This document shows positions 24,146-33,778 of a stretch of 39,192 bases of DNA, piece by piece (position 1 is the first letter of the stretch; the number at the start of each line of letters is the position of its first letter). A program made the position numbers and the translations under genes. Where the stretch lies: contig JASGCW010000031.1 of NCBI GenBank assembly GCA_030053945.1, positions 1-39,192 of the forward strand. Direction: 5' to 3'. Source of the DNA: Limnohabitans sp. Lineage in GTDB: Bacteria; Bacteroidota; Bacteroidia; Flavobacteriales; Flavobacteriaceae. The notes under the pieces are model-generated. The model was not told where the DNA came from and ran no database searches. It saw nothing but the letters and a program-made list of their open reading frames with translations.

Positions 24146-26122
24146 ATGAACATCCAAAAAAAATATCTACTCCTGTTGTTATTTTCTATCACTGTTTGGT
24201 CACAAACAAAATCGGCGCTAGAATTCAGCAAAAACATTCTTGATTATCGAGGATATCCAACCAACGCAACCGATAGAAAAAGCCTTGCTTTCTCTGATCA
24301 AGGCGCGTGGTTTAGTTTTGGTTTTCATGACAAAGATAATATCAATGCAGGATTTACGGGTCCATTTTTAATGACCGAACAAAATGGTGTTTGGGCAAGT
24401 GAGTGTTTAGCAAAACTTAACATAAATGACGATACAGGCAATAGTTTAATCAACTGGAATACGTCTTTAATAGCACAAAACAGCTATAATAGTCATCTAG
24501 AGCAAACATTTAAAACTGAAACTTTTCTAGTAAAACAGACGCTATTTTATGTTAATGGACATACCGCTCTTCAAAAAAACACGATTACAAATACGAGTGA
24601 TAAAACAGTTGTTTTGAATCTTAAATTTAAGGGAAGTAGTTATTTAGAATCACTTTCTTTTTCTTCTCTAGGTAATACTGTCAAAATAAATTCAACAAAA
24701 AGTAATGCAGTAGGTTATATTTTACTGCCAACAGCTGTACGGGTTAGTAAAAATGATTATCAAACCTATGGATTAAATGTTACCTTAAAACCAAATGAAA
24801 CTAAAAATTACCAACTAGCCTATTCATTTGTATTTCCACAGTATCATTTTAAAAGAGAAACAGTAAATAATCTGGATTTTGAACCATTATTAGAAAAGAG
24901 AAAAAAGGAAAAAGAAACTCAAATCAAAAAATTGATTGCATTAAAAAAAGAAGTATTTCAAGAAGAAAAATATTCAAAACTTATAGCAAAATGCCTCTTA
25001 ACCCTGCAAAACAACTGGCGCATTGCCGCAGAAGGACTTCCTGATAGCGGTATTTTCCCTAGTTATAACTTTGAATGGTTTCATGGATTTTGGGCTTGGG
25101 ATAGCTGGAAACACGCCGCAGCCATATCACTTTATGACAAAGATTTGGCTATTGCCCAAATGCGTAGTATGTTTCATTTTCAAGAACCTAACGGAATGGT
25201 TGCTGATTGCGTATATAGAGACACCACTATAGAACCAAATAATTATCTTAATACAAAACCTCCTTTATCTGCTTGGGCTATTTGGAAAATCTATAACAAT
25301 ACAGGAGACAAAAAAGTTTTAGAAGAATTCTATCCAAAAGTAAAGAAATATCATGAATGGTGGTACGCAGAAAGAGATCACGACAAAGATGGACTTTGCG
25401 AATTTGGTGCAACGGATAACAAACTCGAAGCGGCCAAATGGGAAAGCGGAATGGACAATGCTGTTCGTTTTGACAATTCTACCATTGTGGCTAATGACAA
25501 ACCTAAAGCATATTCTTTTGAACAAGAAAGCGTGGATTTGAATTCTTATTTATATTCAGAAAAATTGTTTTTGGCCAAAATAGCTAAAGTGCTCAATAAT
25601 TCAGAAGAAAAAAACTGGACACAACAAAGCAATACGCTAAAAGAAAAAATCCAAAACCAATTTTGGGATAAAACAACCAATTGGTTTTATGACACAAATT
25701 TAAAGGGAGATTCATTTTACAAAATTTTAGGTTGCGAAGGCTGGACACCATTGTGGAGCAAAATTGCTAATCAAGAACAAGCAAAATATGTAGCCGAAAA
25801 AATGATGGATGAAAAAATATTTAACACTCATATTCCATTACCAACTTTAGCTGCAAACGAGCCCAAATTTAACCCTACAGGTTACTGGCGTGGTCCAGTT
25901 TGGTTAGATCAATGTTGTTTTGGAATTGAAGCCTTAGAAAATTACAAACTTACGAAAGAAGCAAACACACTCGCTTTTAAATTACTTCAAAATGCTGAAG
26001 GGCTTCTGAAAGAGGGTATTGCAATTAGAGAAAATTACCAACCCATAACTGGAAAAGGATTAAAAGCACAAAGCTTCAGTTGGTCAGCGGCACATCTATT
26101 AATGCTATTAACAAAAAACTAA
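24146..26122 (+). CDS. Secreted GH63-like alpha-glucosidase
   Basis: The 658-residue protein has a signal peptide (MNIQKKYLLLLLFSITVWSQ), an N-terminal beta-rich region to about residue 240, and an (alpha/alpha)6 barrel. FWAWDSWKHA (Asp319), WESGMDN (Asp437) and RENYQPITG (Glu629) match the conserved sites of GH63 YgjK-type enzymes, where an Asp acts as acid and a Glu as base. That family cuts alpha-1,2-linked glucose; as I recall, YgjK recognises Glc-alpha-1,2-Gal. That disaccharide is exactly the collagen sugar, and the neighbours handle Gal and hydroxylysine. I infer that it removes the outer glucose in the periplasm. Trehalose or other alpha-glucosides remain possible. Confidence 0.78.
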   Translation: MNIQKKYLLLLLFSITVWSQTKSALEFSKNILDYRGYPTNATDRKSLAFSDQGAWFSFGFHDKDNINAGFTGPFLMTEQNGVWASECLAKLNINDDTGNSLINWNTSLIAQNSYNSHLEQTFKTETFLVKQTLFYVNGHTALQKNTITNTSDKTVVLNLKFKGSSYLESLSFSSLGNTVKINSTKSNAVGYILLPTAVRVSKNDYQTYGLNVTLKPNETKNYQLAYSFVFPQYHFKRETVNNLDFEPLLEKRKKEKETQIKKLIALKKEVFQEEKYSKLIAKCLLTLQNNWRIAAEGLPDSGIFPSYNFEWFHGFWAWDSWKHAAAISLYDKDLAIAQMRSMFHFQEPNGMVADCVYRDTTIEPNNYLNTKPPLSAWAIWKIYNNTGDKKVLEEFYPKVKKYHEWWYAERDHDKDGLCEFGATDNKLEAAKWESGMDNAVRFDNSTIVANDKPKAYSFEQESVDLNSYLYSEKLFLAKIAKVLNNSEEKNWTQQSNTLKEKIQNQFWDKTTNWFYDTNLKGDSFYKILGCEGWTPLWSKIANQEQAKYVAEKMMDEKIFNTHIPLPTLAANEPKFNPTGYWRGPVWLDQCCFGIEALENYKLTKEANTLAFKLLQNAEGLLKEGIAIRENYQPITGKGLKAQSFSWSAAHLLMLLTKN

Positions 26123-26136
26123 TTTCATAAACAACA

Positions 26137-28227
26137 ATGACACAAAACATTAAAAAACTACTACTGCTCTTAGTGACAAGTTTTGGGTTTTGCCAAAAAA
26201 ATGCTACTTCTTTTTTTCAGAAAAAAGACCTTATGCAAATAGGTGTCTATTACTATCCTGAACAATGGCCTAAAGAGCAATGGAATAGAGATTTAGCTAA
26301 TATTAAAAAACTTGGATTCGAGTTTACACATTATGCTGAATTTTCTTGGACATTTCTTGAACCCGAAGAAGGAAAATATGATTTCAAATGGTTAGACGAA
26401 GCTATTGAAATTGCAGAAAAAAATGGATTAAAAATTATTTTATGTACACCTACTCCGGCACCACCAGCTTGGATGGGCGAAAAATATCCTGAAATCTACT
26501 TAGTAGATGAAAAAGGAATAAGACGAGAACATGGAAACAGAGCAAATCAATCAGTAACCAATGAAAAATACTGGAGTTTTGTAGAAAAAATAGTAACCGA
26601 ATTAGGCAAACGCTATGGTAAAAGAAACAGTATTATAGGGTGGCAAATAGATAACGAGCCAGGTGCTGCTTTAGATTTTAGTCCATCAGCAAAACAGGCT
26701 TTTCAAAAATGGTTAAAACAAAAATATACCTCTATAGATAACCTAAACAAAGAATGGATAGGAAGTTTTTGGAGTACAAAATATTCAAACTTTGAACAAA
26801 TCGTACTTCCTAATACTAGTCTATATGAAGAAGATAAATTGAGTCCTCATGCCGTTTTAGATTTTAAACGCTTTACTGCCGATGCACAAGCTTCTTTCCT
26901 AAATCGTCAAGCAGATATTTTAAGAAAATATATTAACCCTGCACAATGGATTACAACCAATTATACCAATGTGGTTTATAACGCAGATCCTAGAAGAACA
27001 ACCTCAGTCGATTTTCCTACTTTTACTATGTATCCTGTTAGCGGAAGAAATCCATTAGGAGGACAAACTTTCCGTATGGGTTCTGCTTATCGTATTACTG
27101 AAGCAAACGATTACTACCGCCCTATTAATGGTGTTACAGGAGTTATGGAACTTCAACCAGGACAAGTCAATTGGGCATCTATTAACCCGCAATTACTTCC
27201 AGGCACAGTTCATATGTGGCTGATGCATAATTTTGGCGGTGGTTCTTCTTTAGCATGCACTTACCGTTATAGACATCCACTAGGTAGTAGCGAAATGTAT
27301 CATGATGGAATAGTAGGAACAGATGGCATTACCTTATCACAAGGAGGGAAAGAGTTTATACAAGCTATAGAAGAAATGAAAATCCTCCGAAAAGAATACG
27401 ATTCAAAAAGCACGTTACCTGAAACATTAGCTAAGAAAAAAACAGCTTTTTTATGGAATCACGAAAACCTATGGGATTTAGAAAATCAAAAGCAAACCGA
27501 AGCTTGGTTTACATGGAGACATCGATCTAATTATACGGCTGCTGTAAAATCAATGATTACCCCAATGGATTTTATTAGCGAAAAAGATGATTTTTCAAAA
27601 TATCCTTTTATGATTGCACCTGCTTATCAGTTAGTTGACCAAAACCTAATTAACAAATGGAGAAAATACATAGAAGATGGAGGACATTTAATATTATCAG
27701 CTAGAAGCGGTCACAAAGACAAAAATGGGCATTTTTTTGAAACCAAATGGGCAGCTCCGTTAATGCAATTAGTTGGCGCAGATTTAGAGTTTTTTGATAT
27801 GCTGGTAGCCGATGTTAACGGTACAGTACAAGCAAATGGAAAAAATTACACTTGGAATTCTTGGGCAGATGTACTAACACCACATCAAGAAACCGAAGTA
27901 TTAGCAACCTATAACGATCAATTTTACAAAGGTAAAGCAGCGGCTGTGACCCGTAAAATAGGCAAAGGAAGTATTACCTATATAGGGGTAGATTCTTCCG
28001 ATGGAAGCTTAGAAAAAGATATCGTTAGACAAATTTACAAAAGAGCAGGTGTTACAATAGACGATTTACCTAAAGGAGTAATCATAGAATGGCGTGATGG
28101 TTTTTTTGTTGGTGTAAATTATACTAATGAAACTATTAGCCTACCTATACCTTCCACAGGTAAAATCCTTGTTGGAAAAAATCCGTTAGCTCCAGCTGAA
28201 ACAGTAATTTGGAAAATAGCTAAATAA
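26137..28227 (+). CDS. Secreted GH42-like beta-galactosidase
   Basis: The 696-residue protein starts with a signal peptide (to about SFGFCQ, residue 20). It has a TIM barrel beginning GVYYYPEQWP, the acid/base Glu174 in QIDNEP, and the nucleophile candidate Glu338 in MELQPGQVNW. A trimerisation-like domain (about 420-620) with APAYQLVD and GGHLILSARSG, and a small C-terminal beta domain follow. This order is that of GH42 beta-galactosidases. It lies 14 nt after the GH63 gene. In this setting the substrate may be galactose beta-linked to hydroxylysine, exposed once the glucose is gone; lactose or plant galactans are the usual alternatives. The substrate is inferred. Confidence 0.85.
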   Translation: MTQNIKKLLLLLVTSFGFCQKNATSFFQKKDLMQIGVYYYPEQWPKEQWNRDLANIKKLGFEFTHYAEFSWTFLEPEEGKYDFKWLDEAIEIAEKNGLKIILCTPTPAPPAWMGEKYPEIYLVDEKGIRREHGNRANQSVTNEKYWSFVEKIVTELGKRYGKRNSIIGWQIDNEPGAALDFSPSAKQAFQKWLKQKYTSIDNLNKEWIGSFWSTKYSNFEQIVLPNTSLYEEDKLSPHAVLDFKRFTADAQASFLNRQADILRKYINPAQWITTNYTNVVYNADPRRTTSVDFPTFTMYPVSGRNPLGGQTFRMGSAYRITEANDYYRPINGVTGVMELQPGQVNWASINPQLLPGTVHMWLMHNFGGGSSLACTYRYRHPLGSSEMYHDGIVGTDGITLSQGGKEFIQAIEEMKILRKEYDSKSTLPETLAKKKTAFLWNHENLWDLENQKQTEAWFTWRHRSNYTAAVKSMITPMDFISEKDDFSKYPFMIAPAYQLVDQNLINKWRKYIEDGGHLILSARSGHKDKNGHFFETKWAAPLMQLVGADLEFFDMLVADVNGTVQANGKNYTWNSWADVLTPHQETEVLATYNDQFYKGKAAAVTRKIGKGSITYIGVDSSDGSLEKDIVRQIYKRAGVTIDDLPKGVIIEWRDGFFVGVNYTNETISLPIPSTGKILVGKNPLAPAETVIWKIAK

Positions 28228-28238
28228 AAACATACACT

Positions 28239-30497
28239 ATGAAAATTAAATTATGTACTTCAGTAATCATTTGGTTTTACACTATTACTATAGTGCAAGC
28301 TCAAAATATAGAAGAAAATTACAAAAAAGCTGAAGCCTTTTTACCAATTAACACTCGAAAACTGGTAAAAAATATGACTGTAATCCCAAAGTGGAAAAAA
28401 GATGGCAACTATTTTATCTATGAAAGAGACGGAGAAAATGGTAAACAGATTACAGGAATAAATCCTGAGACTAAACAACGTACTTTCAATATTGATTTGA
28501 CAAAATTAATTGCGCTTGGTAATACCCAACTTGGTAGCAAATTTGACATAAATAATCATCCATTCAAAAATTTAAAAGCAGTTTCTCCTACTAGCTTCGA
28601 ATGGATCTGGGAAGATGTGATTTATAATTTTAATTGCACAACTAATACAATTACAAAAAAACAAAAGACATTTGAAAACAATGTAAATATTTCACCAAAT
28701 GGGAAATGGGAAATTTTCCAAAAAGACTTTAATCTATGGTTAAAAGCAACTGAAAGTTCTACTCAAAAACAACTTACATTTGATGGTTCAAAAGAAGCTC
28801 CCTATGCACTCCCATTACCTGATCCGCACGATGCATTTGATGTAGAAAATCCTGATTTACAACCAGAAATAGAAATTAAATGGTCTGCCGATTCAAAAAA
28901 AATTGCCACATATAGAAGACACAACAACAATGCAGGGACTTTAAGTTTATATCAGTCTAGTCCAAAAAAAGGAGGAAGACCACTCTTATATACCTATATA
29001 TATCCACAACCAGGAGATTCTATTGTACCTCAGGCAGAATTATTATTTATAGATATAGAAAATGCCGAAGTTAACTTTCTTCCAGTCGCTAAAGCTGATT
29101 TGCTATACTATGGCGGAGCAAGTATTGACTGGATGGATGATAGCAAAAACCTTTATTTTATGGAAAACGATAGAGGATATAAAAATGTTTCCTTCAAAGT
29201 ATTTAATATCGAAACAAAAAAAGTGACTACTGTACTCACTGAAAGTTCAAAAACGGTCATTGACCCTTGGGTAATTAATTACAATTTTAAAAACAGCCAA
29301 AAAGAATTGGTTTATCTTTCAGAAAAATCTGGATGGGCTCAGCTTTACTCCTATTCAATTTTCAACAAAACATCTGAACAGGCCTTGACAAAAGGTGAAT
29401 TTGTCGTTCGTACTATTTTAGGTTGTGATGATAAAAATAAAGTAATATACTTTACTGCTTCTGGAAAAGAGAAAAACACCAATCTATATTTTAAACATTT
29501 TTATAAAATCAATTATGACGGCTCAAATCTTACACTTTTAACCAATGCAAATGCAGATCATCGTATAGAACTTTCTCCTGATTACAAATATTTTATAGAT
29601 TCATACTCTACAACTACAATTCCACCCACAACTCTTTTATGTGATACTCAAAAAGGAGAAGCTATCTTAACGCTAGAAATTGCTGATGTTAGTGAATTAA
29701 CAAAAATGGGATATAAAGGAGCAGAAGAATTTGTAGTAAAAGCTAGAGATGGAAAAACAGACATATATGGAGTTATCTACAAGCCGTCTAATTTTGATGC
29801 TCAAAAAAAATACCCTGTGATAGATAAAATTTACACTGGCCCTCATGGCTTTTTTGCCCCAAAAAACTACTTCGCCTACCAGAGTGATGCACAATCTATC
29901 GCCGAATTAGGATTTATAGTTATCCAAATAGACGGATTAGGAACTGCAAAACGTTCAAAAGCTTTTCATGACTTTTCTTATCAAAACCTGACCGATAGTG
30001 GCCTTACGGATCACGTTAAAGGATTACAACAACTTGGTACACGTTTCCCCTGGATGGACTTAAGTCGAGTGGGTGTTTATGGCTTTTCTGCTGGAGGATA
30101 TGATGCTGCTAACGCTTTGTTTAGCTTTCCTGATTTTTATAAAGTGGGAGTTGCCGCGTCTGGAAACCATCATCATAAAACAGATAAAGCTGATTGGAAT
30201 GAAGTATGGCTGGGTTTCGACAAAATTGATAAATTATTCCCATCACAAAGTAATTTATCAAAAGTAAAAAATCTAAAAGGAAAACTTTTTATTATTCATG
30301 GCGAACTAGACAACAATGTTAATCCTGCCAGTAGTTTACAACTTGTCAACGCACTTATTGAAGCTAATAAAGATTTTGATTTTCTAATTATGCCCAACCA
30401 AGACCATTTCTTAGACAAGTCTATGTATTATACTCGTAAACGTTTTGATTATTTCGTAAAACATTTATTAAATCAAGAACCACCATCTAAACAATAA
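28239..30497 (+). CDS. Secreted DPP4-like S9 peptidase
   Basis: The 752-residue protein has a signal peptide (to IVQAQ, about 22), a long beta-propeller (about 45-490; DPPIV_N type) and a C-terminal hydrolase domain. The catalytic triad is Ser617 in GFSAGG, Asp691 in GELDNN and His723 in NQDHFLD. DPP4-type enzymes release Xaa-Pro or Xaa-Ala dipeptides from N-termini and act well on Gly-Pro sequences such as those of collagen. It follows the beta-galactosidase by 11 nt. It likely works in the periplasm, giving dipeptides for the M24 enzyme coded further on. The acidic pair that binds the free N-terminus is not obvious, so a related dipeptidyl or tripeptidyl specificity is possible. Confidence 0.85.
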   Translation: MKIKLCTSVIIWFYTITIVQAQNIEENYKKAEAFLPINTRKLVKNMTVIPKWKKDGNYFIYERDGENGKQITGINPETKQRTFNIDLTKLIALGNTQLGSKFDINNHPFKNLKAVSPTSFEWIWEDVIYNFNCTTNTITKKQKTFENNVNISPNGKWEIFQKDFNLWLKATESSTQKQLTFDGSKEAPYALPLPDPHDAFDVENPDLQPEIEIKWSADSKKIATYRRHNNNAGTLSLYQSSPKKGGRPLLYTYIYPQPGDSIVPQAELLFIDIENAEVNFLPVAKADLLYYGGASIDWMDDSKNLYFMENDRGYKNVSFKVFNIETKKVTTVLTESSKTVIDPWVINYNFKNSQKELVYLSEKSGWAQLYSYSIFNKTSEQALTKGEFVVRTILGCDDKNKVIYFTASGKEKNTNLYFKHFYKINYDGSNLTLLTNANADHRIELSPDYKYFIDSYSTTTIPPTTLLCDTQKGEAILTLEIADVSELTKMGYKGAEEFVVKARDGKTDIYGVIYKPSNFDAQKKYPVIDKIYTGPHGFFAPKNYFAYQSDAQSIAELGFIVIQIDGLGTAKRSKAFHDFSYQNLTDSGLTDHVKGLQQLGTRFPWMDLSRVGVYGFSAGGYDAANALFSFPDFYKVGVAASGNHHHKTDKADWNEVWLGFDKIDKLFPSQSNLSKVKNLKGKLFIIHGELDNNVNPASSLQLVNALIEANKDFDFLIMPNQDHFLDKSMYYTRKRFDYFVKHLLNQEPPSKQ

Positions 30498-30504
30498 AAC
30501 ATCA

Positions 30505-31536
30505 ATGGAACAAAAAATCCATATCGAATCTCGTCCATTTGGTAAAACAAAAACCAACCAAGAAGCTTCTCTCTACTCTTTAAAAAACAGTGCGGGCATG
30601 GAAGTGAACATTACTGACTATGGTGCTACAATTACATCGTTAAAAATACCTCTTGAAAAAGAGGTAATCGATATCGTTTTAGGATTTGATTCTGTTGAAG
30701 ACTATGAAGCTTCTTTTCAAGAAACTACTCCTTATTTTGGTTGTATAGTGGGCCGATATGCAGGTAGAATAAAAAACGGATTATTCACTTTAAATCATAA
30801 AATCATTCAGCTTAATCAAAATAACAATTCAAATGCTTTACATGGTGGGTTTAAAAATTTCAGCAATCAAATTTGGAAAGTTATAAATTACACAACCACT
30901 AAAAACCCTTCAATTACAATAGAATTACTAAGTCCAGATGGAAGCGAAAACTATCCCGGCAATCTAATCTGTAGAATTACTTACACATTATCAGAAAATA
31001 ATGCACTAGAATTAGACTATTTTGCACAAACCGATCAAGACACAATAGTAAATCTTACCAATCATACTTACTTTAATCTTAAATCTCATAAGGAGAATTT
31101 ACAAGACCATATGATAATTGTGCCTTCTGATAAAGTTTTACAAAAAGATAAAAATGGAATTCCTACGGGCAACTTCTTAAATATAGAAGACACTCCTTAT
31201 AATTTTAAAACTTACAACATGTGTCCGAAGGTTATTGATCATAGTTTTGTGGTTAAAGACAATTCACAGCCTGTAGCAAAATTAATTTGCCCATTAACCC
31301 AAATTAAACTAACAGCTTATACAGATCAACCTTCGGTGCATTTGTATGTAGGAGGTGATTGTGGAAATTTAAAAGGGAAAAACAATACTACTTATACTGA
31401 TTTTAGCGGTATTTGCTTAGAAATGCAAAATTTCCCTGATGCCCCTAATCATAATCATTTTCCTAACCCATTTTTAAGGAAAGATGAAACCTATAAACAA
31501 AAAACAATTTTCCAATTCGATTTTCCTAAAAAATGA
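30505..31536 (+). CDS. galM: Aldose 1-epimerase (galactose mutarotase)
   Basis: GalM interconverts beta- and alpha-galactose, which galactokinase needs because beta-galactosidases release the beta form. The 343-residue protein shows IVGRYAGRIKNG near residue 86, NALHGG near 111 with its His, NLTNHTYFNL near 184 with the second catalytic His, and a C-terminal GICLEMQNFPDAPNH with the base Glu. No signal peptide is seen, so it is cytoplasmic. Its stop overlaps the galK start by 4 nt. Confidence 0.95.
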   Translation: MEQKIHIESRPFGKTKTNQEASLYSLKNSAGMEVNITDYGATITSLKIPLEKEVIDIVLGFDSVEDYEASFQETTPYFGCIVGRYAGRIKNGLFTLNHKIIQLNQNNNSNALHGGFKNFSNQIWKVINYTTTKNPSITIELLSPDGSENYPGNLICRITYTLSENNALELDYFAQTDQDTIVNLTNHTYFNLKSHKENLQDHMIIVPSDKVLQKDKNGIPTGNFLNIEDTPYNFKTYNMCPKVIDHSFVVKDNSQPVAKLICPLTQIKLTAYTDQPSVHLYVGGDCGNLKGKNNTTYTDFSGICLEMQNFPDAPNHNHFPNPFLRKDETYKQKTIFQFDFPKK

Positions 31537-32714
31537 AACAAATTAACACTAAAAAGGTTATCAATTCCTATTTAAAAACATTTCAAAAAGAACCCGATAT
31601 ATTAATCGTATCTCCTGGGCGGATTAATATTATAGGTGAACATATCGACTATAACGATGGTTATGTACTACCTGCTGCTATAGATAAAGCAATGATTTTT
31701 GCACTAGGAAAAACTACAGATAAAATCTGCACTTTAAAAGCTTTAGATTATAACCAAAGTACCACTATAGATTTAGAAAAAAACTTTGAACAAACTAATG
31801 AAAACTGGACAAATTACCTCAAAGGTGTTTTCCATCAGCTACAAGCAAACGGTTATCATATTAGTGGCGGAATTCAAGGAGTATTTTGTAGTGATATACC
31901 TATTGGTGCAGGGTTATCTTCATCAGCTGCTCTAGAATGCGGATTACTATATGGTATCAATCATCTATATCAATTAAATATCAAGCAAATAGATATTGCT
32001 CTTTTAGGGCAAAAAGCAGAACATTGGGTAGGCATAAAATGTGGAATTATGGATCAGTTTGCCTCTGTGTTAGGAAAAGAAAATTCTGTTATAAAAATTG
32101 ATTGTACTTCTTTAGATTACGAGTATTACCCAGCTGATTTTAAAAATTATTCTATTGTACTTTTCAATTCAGGGGTACAACATAATTTAGGTACATCAGA
32201 ATATAATATTCGTAGAAAAGAATGTGAAGAAGGTTTAGCAATTCTTCAAAATACTTTTCCTCAGGTAAAAACATTTAGAGAAGCTTCACTTGACCAATTA
32301 AACTCAGTAAAAAATCAATTGAGTGATAAAGTTTACGACCGATGCCTTTTTGTAATTGAAGAAATTGAAAGGGTGAATCAAGCCTGCGTAGCTTTACAAG
32401 AAAACAATTTAACGGTCTTAGGGGAGTTAATGTTTGCTACTCATTGGGGATTATCTAAACGTTATGATGTAAGCTGTCCTGAACTCGATTTTTTAGTTCA
32501 AAAAGCAGAAGCTTCGAAAAACATAATAGGTGCAAGAGTAATGGGAGGTGGTTTTGGTGGATGTACTATTAACATTATTGAAACAAATCAAAGAGAAACT
32601 ATCATAAAAGAATTTGAAGAAAAATTTGAAGAAAAATTTAATCACAAACTAACTACTTATGAAGTAAAAATCACAAACGGCACCCACGTATCCTTAGACC
32701 AAGCATTAGTATGA
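31533..32714 (+). CDS. galK: Galactokinase
   Basis: Galactokinase makes galactose 1-phosphate with ATP. The 393-residue protein has the three GHMP kinase motifs: PGRINIIGEHIDYNDG (about 29-44), PIGAGLSSSAALE (about 124-136) and MGGGFGGCT near 338. It overlaps galM and galT by 4 nt each (ATGA-type), indicating translational coupling. It feeds the Leloir pathway with galactose from the upstream beta-galactosidase. Confidence 0.96.
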   Translation: MKQINTKKVINSYLKTFQKEPDILIVSPGRINIIGEHIDYNDGYVLPAAIDKAMIFALGKTTDKICTLKALDYNQSTTIDLEKNFEQTNENWTNYLKGVFHQLQANGYHISGGIQGVFCSDIPIGAGLSSSAALECGLLYGINHLYQLNIKQIDIALLGQKAEHWVGIKCGIMDQFASVLGKENSVIKIDCTSLDYEYYPADFKNYSIVLFNSGVQHNLGTSEYNIRRKECEEGLAILQNTFPQVKTFREASLDQLNSVKNQLSDKVYDRCLFVIEEIERVNQACVALQENNLTVLGELMFATHWGLSKRYDVSCPELDFLVQKAEASKNIIGARVMGGGFGGCTINIIETNQRETIIKEFEEKFEEKFNHKLTTYEVKITNGTHVSLDQALV

Positions 32715-33778
32715 CAACATTTAATCCTGAACAACATCCACATAGACGTTATAACCCATTACTAGATGAATGGGTTTTAGTCTCACCACATAGAACACAA
32801 AGACCTTGGCAAGGAAAACAAGAAGACACTAATGAAGAAGAAAAAGTAGCCTTTGATGAAAATTGTTATCTATGTCCAAAAAACACTAGAGCAAACAAAA
32901 CCGTAAATCCTGATTACATCAACTGTTTTGTATTTGATAACGATTTTGCAGCAGTAAAGAATGAAATCATCACTACGGATCAAACTTCATCAAATCCATT
33001 TTTCAAAATACAGCCTGAGAGAGGAATTGCTCGGGTAGTTTGTTTTTCACCATTCCACAATTTGACCATTCCAGAAATGTCTGAGAAAGAGATTGTCAAA
33101 ATTATAGAAACATGGCAATCTGAATTCGACGCATTAGGATCAAAGGACTTTATTAATTATGTGCAAATTTTTGAAAATAAAGGCGACATAATGGGGTGTA
33201 GTAATCCTCATCCTCATGGACAGATTTGGGCACAATCATCTTTACCTACATTAGTAAAAAAAACACAAGACAATTTACTAAAGTACTTTGAGACCAATGG
33301 TTCTAATCTACTAACAGATTATTTAGCAGAAGAATTAAAATCACAAAATAGAATTATACTTGACAATAAGCATTTCGTAGCATTAGTTCCCTTTTGGGCT
33401 ACTTGGCCATACCAAACGATGATACTCCCTAAACGACCTATTCAACAAATCACTCAATTCACAGCAGATGAAAACAAGTCCTTTGCCGAAATCATAAAAA
33501 AGTTAACTATCAAATACGATAATTTATTTAATGTTTCCTTCCCTTACTCAGCTGGAATACATCAAGCTCCAACCGATGGCAAGGATCATCCTGAGTGGCA
33601 ACTCCATATGCATTTCTATCCACCGTTGTTACGCTCAGCTAGCGTTAAAAAATTTATGGTAGGGTATGAAATGTTAGGCGAATCACAAAGAGACATTACA
33701 CCTGAAAAGAGTGCAGCAATTTTAAAAAAACTATCCTTATTACATTATAAAATAAAAAACTATGCAGATACTATCTAA
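32711..33778 (+). CDS. galT: Galactose-1-phosphate uridylyltransferase
   Basis: GalT exchanges UDP between UDP-glucose and galactose 1-phosphate. The 355-residue protein carries the catalytic HPH motif in GCSNPHPHGQIWA (about 158-170), the RYNPLLDEWVLVSPHR start, CYLCPKN with two zinc-type Cys, and a late DHPEWQLHMHFYPP. The galE gene needed to complete the cycle is not in the window. Its 3' end overlaps the transporter gene by 17 nt. Confidence 0.96.
   Translation: MTTFNPEQHPHRRYNPLLDEWVLVSPHRTQRPWQGKQEDTNEEEKVAFDENCYLCPKNTRANKTVNPDYINCFVFDNDFAAVKNEIITTDQTSSNPFFKIQPERGIARVVCFSPFHNLTIPEMSEKEIVKIIETWQSEFDALGSKDFINYVQIFENKGDIMGCSNPHPHGQIWAQSSLPTLVKKTQDNLLKYFETNGSNLLTDYLAEELKSQNRIILDNKHFVALVPFWATWPYQTMILPKRPIQQITQFTADENKSFAEIIKKLTIKYDNLFNVSFPYSAGIHQAPTDGKDHPEWQLHMHFYPPLLRSASVKKFMVGYEMLGESQRDITPEKSAAILKKLSLLHYKIKNYADTI

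Noticed and set aside
26137..33778. Simple lactose operon
   Set aside because: beta-Galactosidase, galKTM and a symporter would fit, but a lactose operon does not explain the hydroxyproline, hydroxylysine, GH63 and Pro-peptidase genes in the same transcript.
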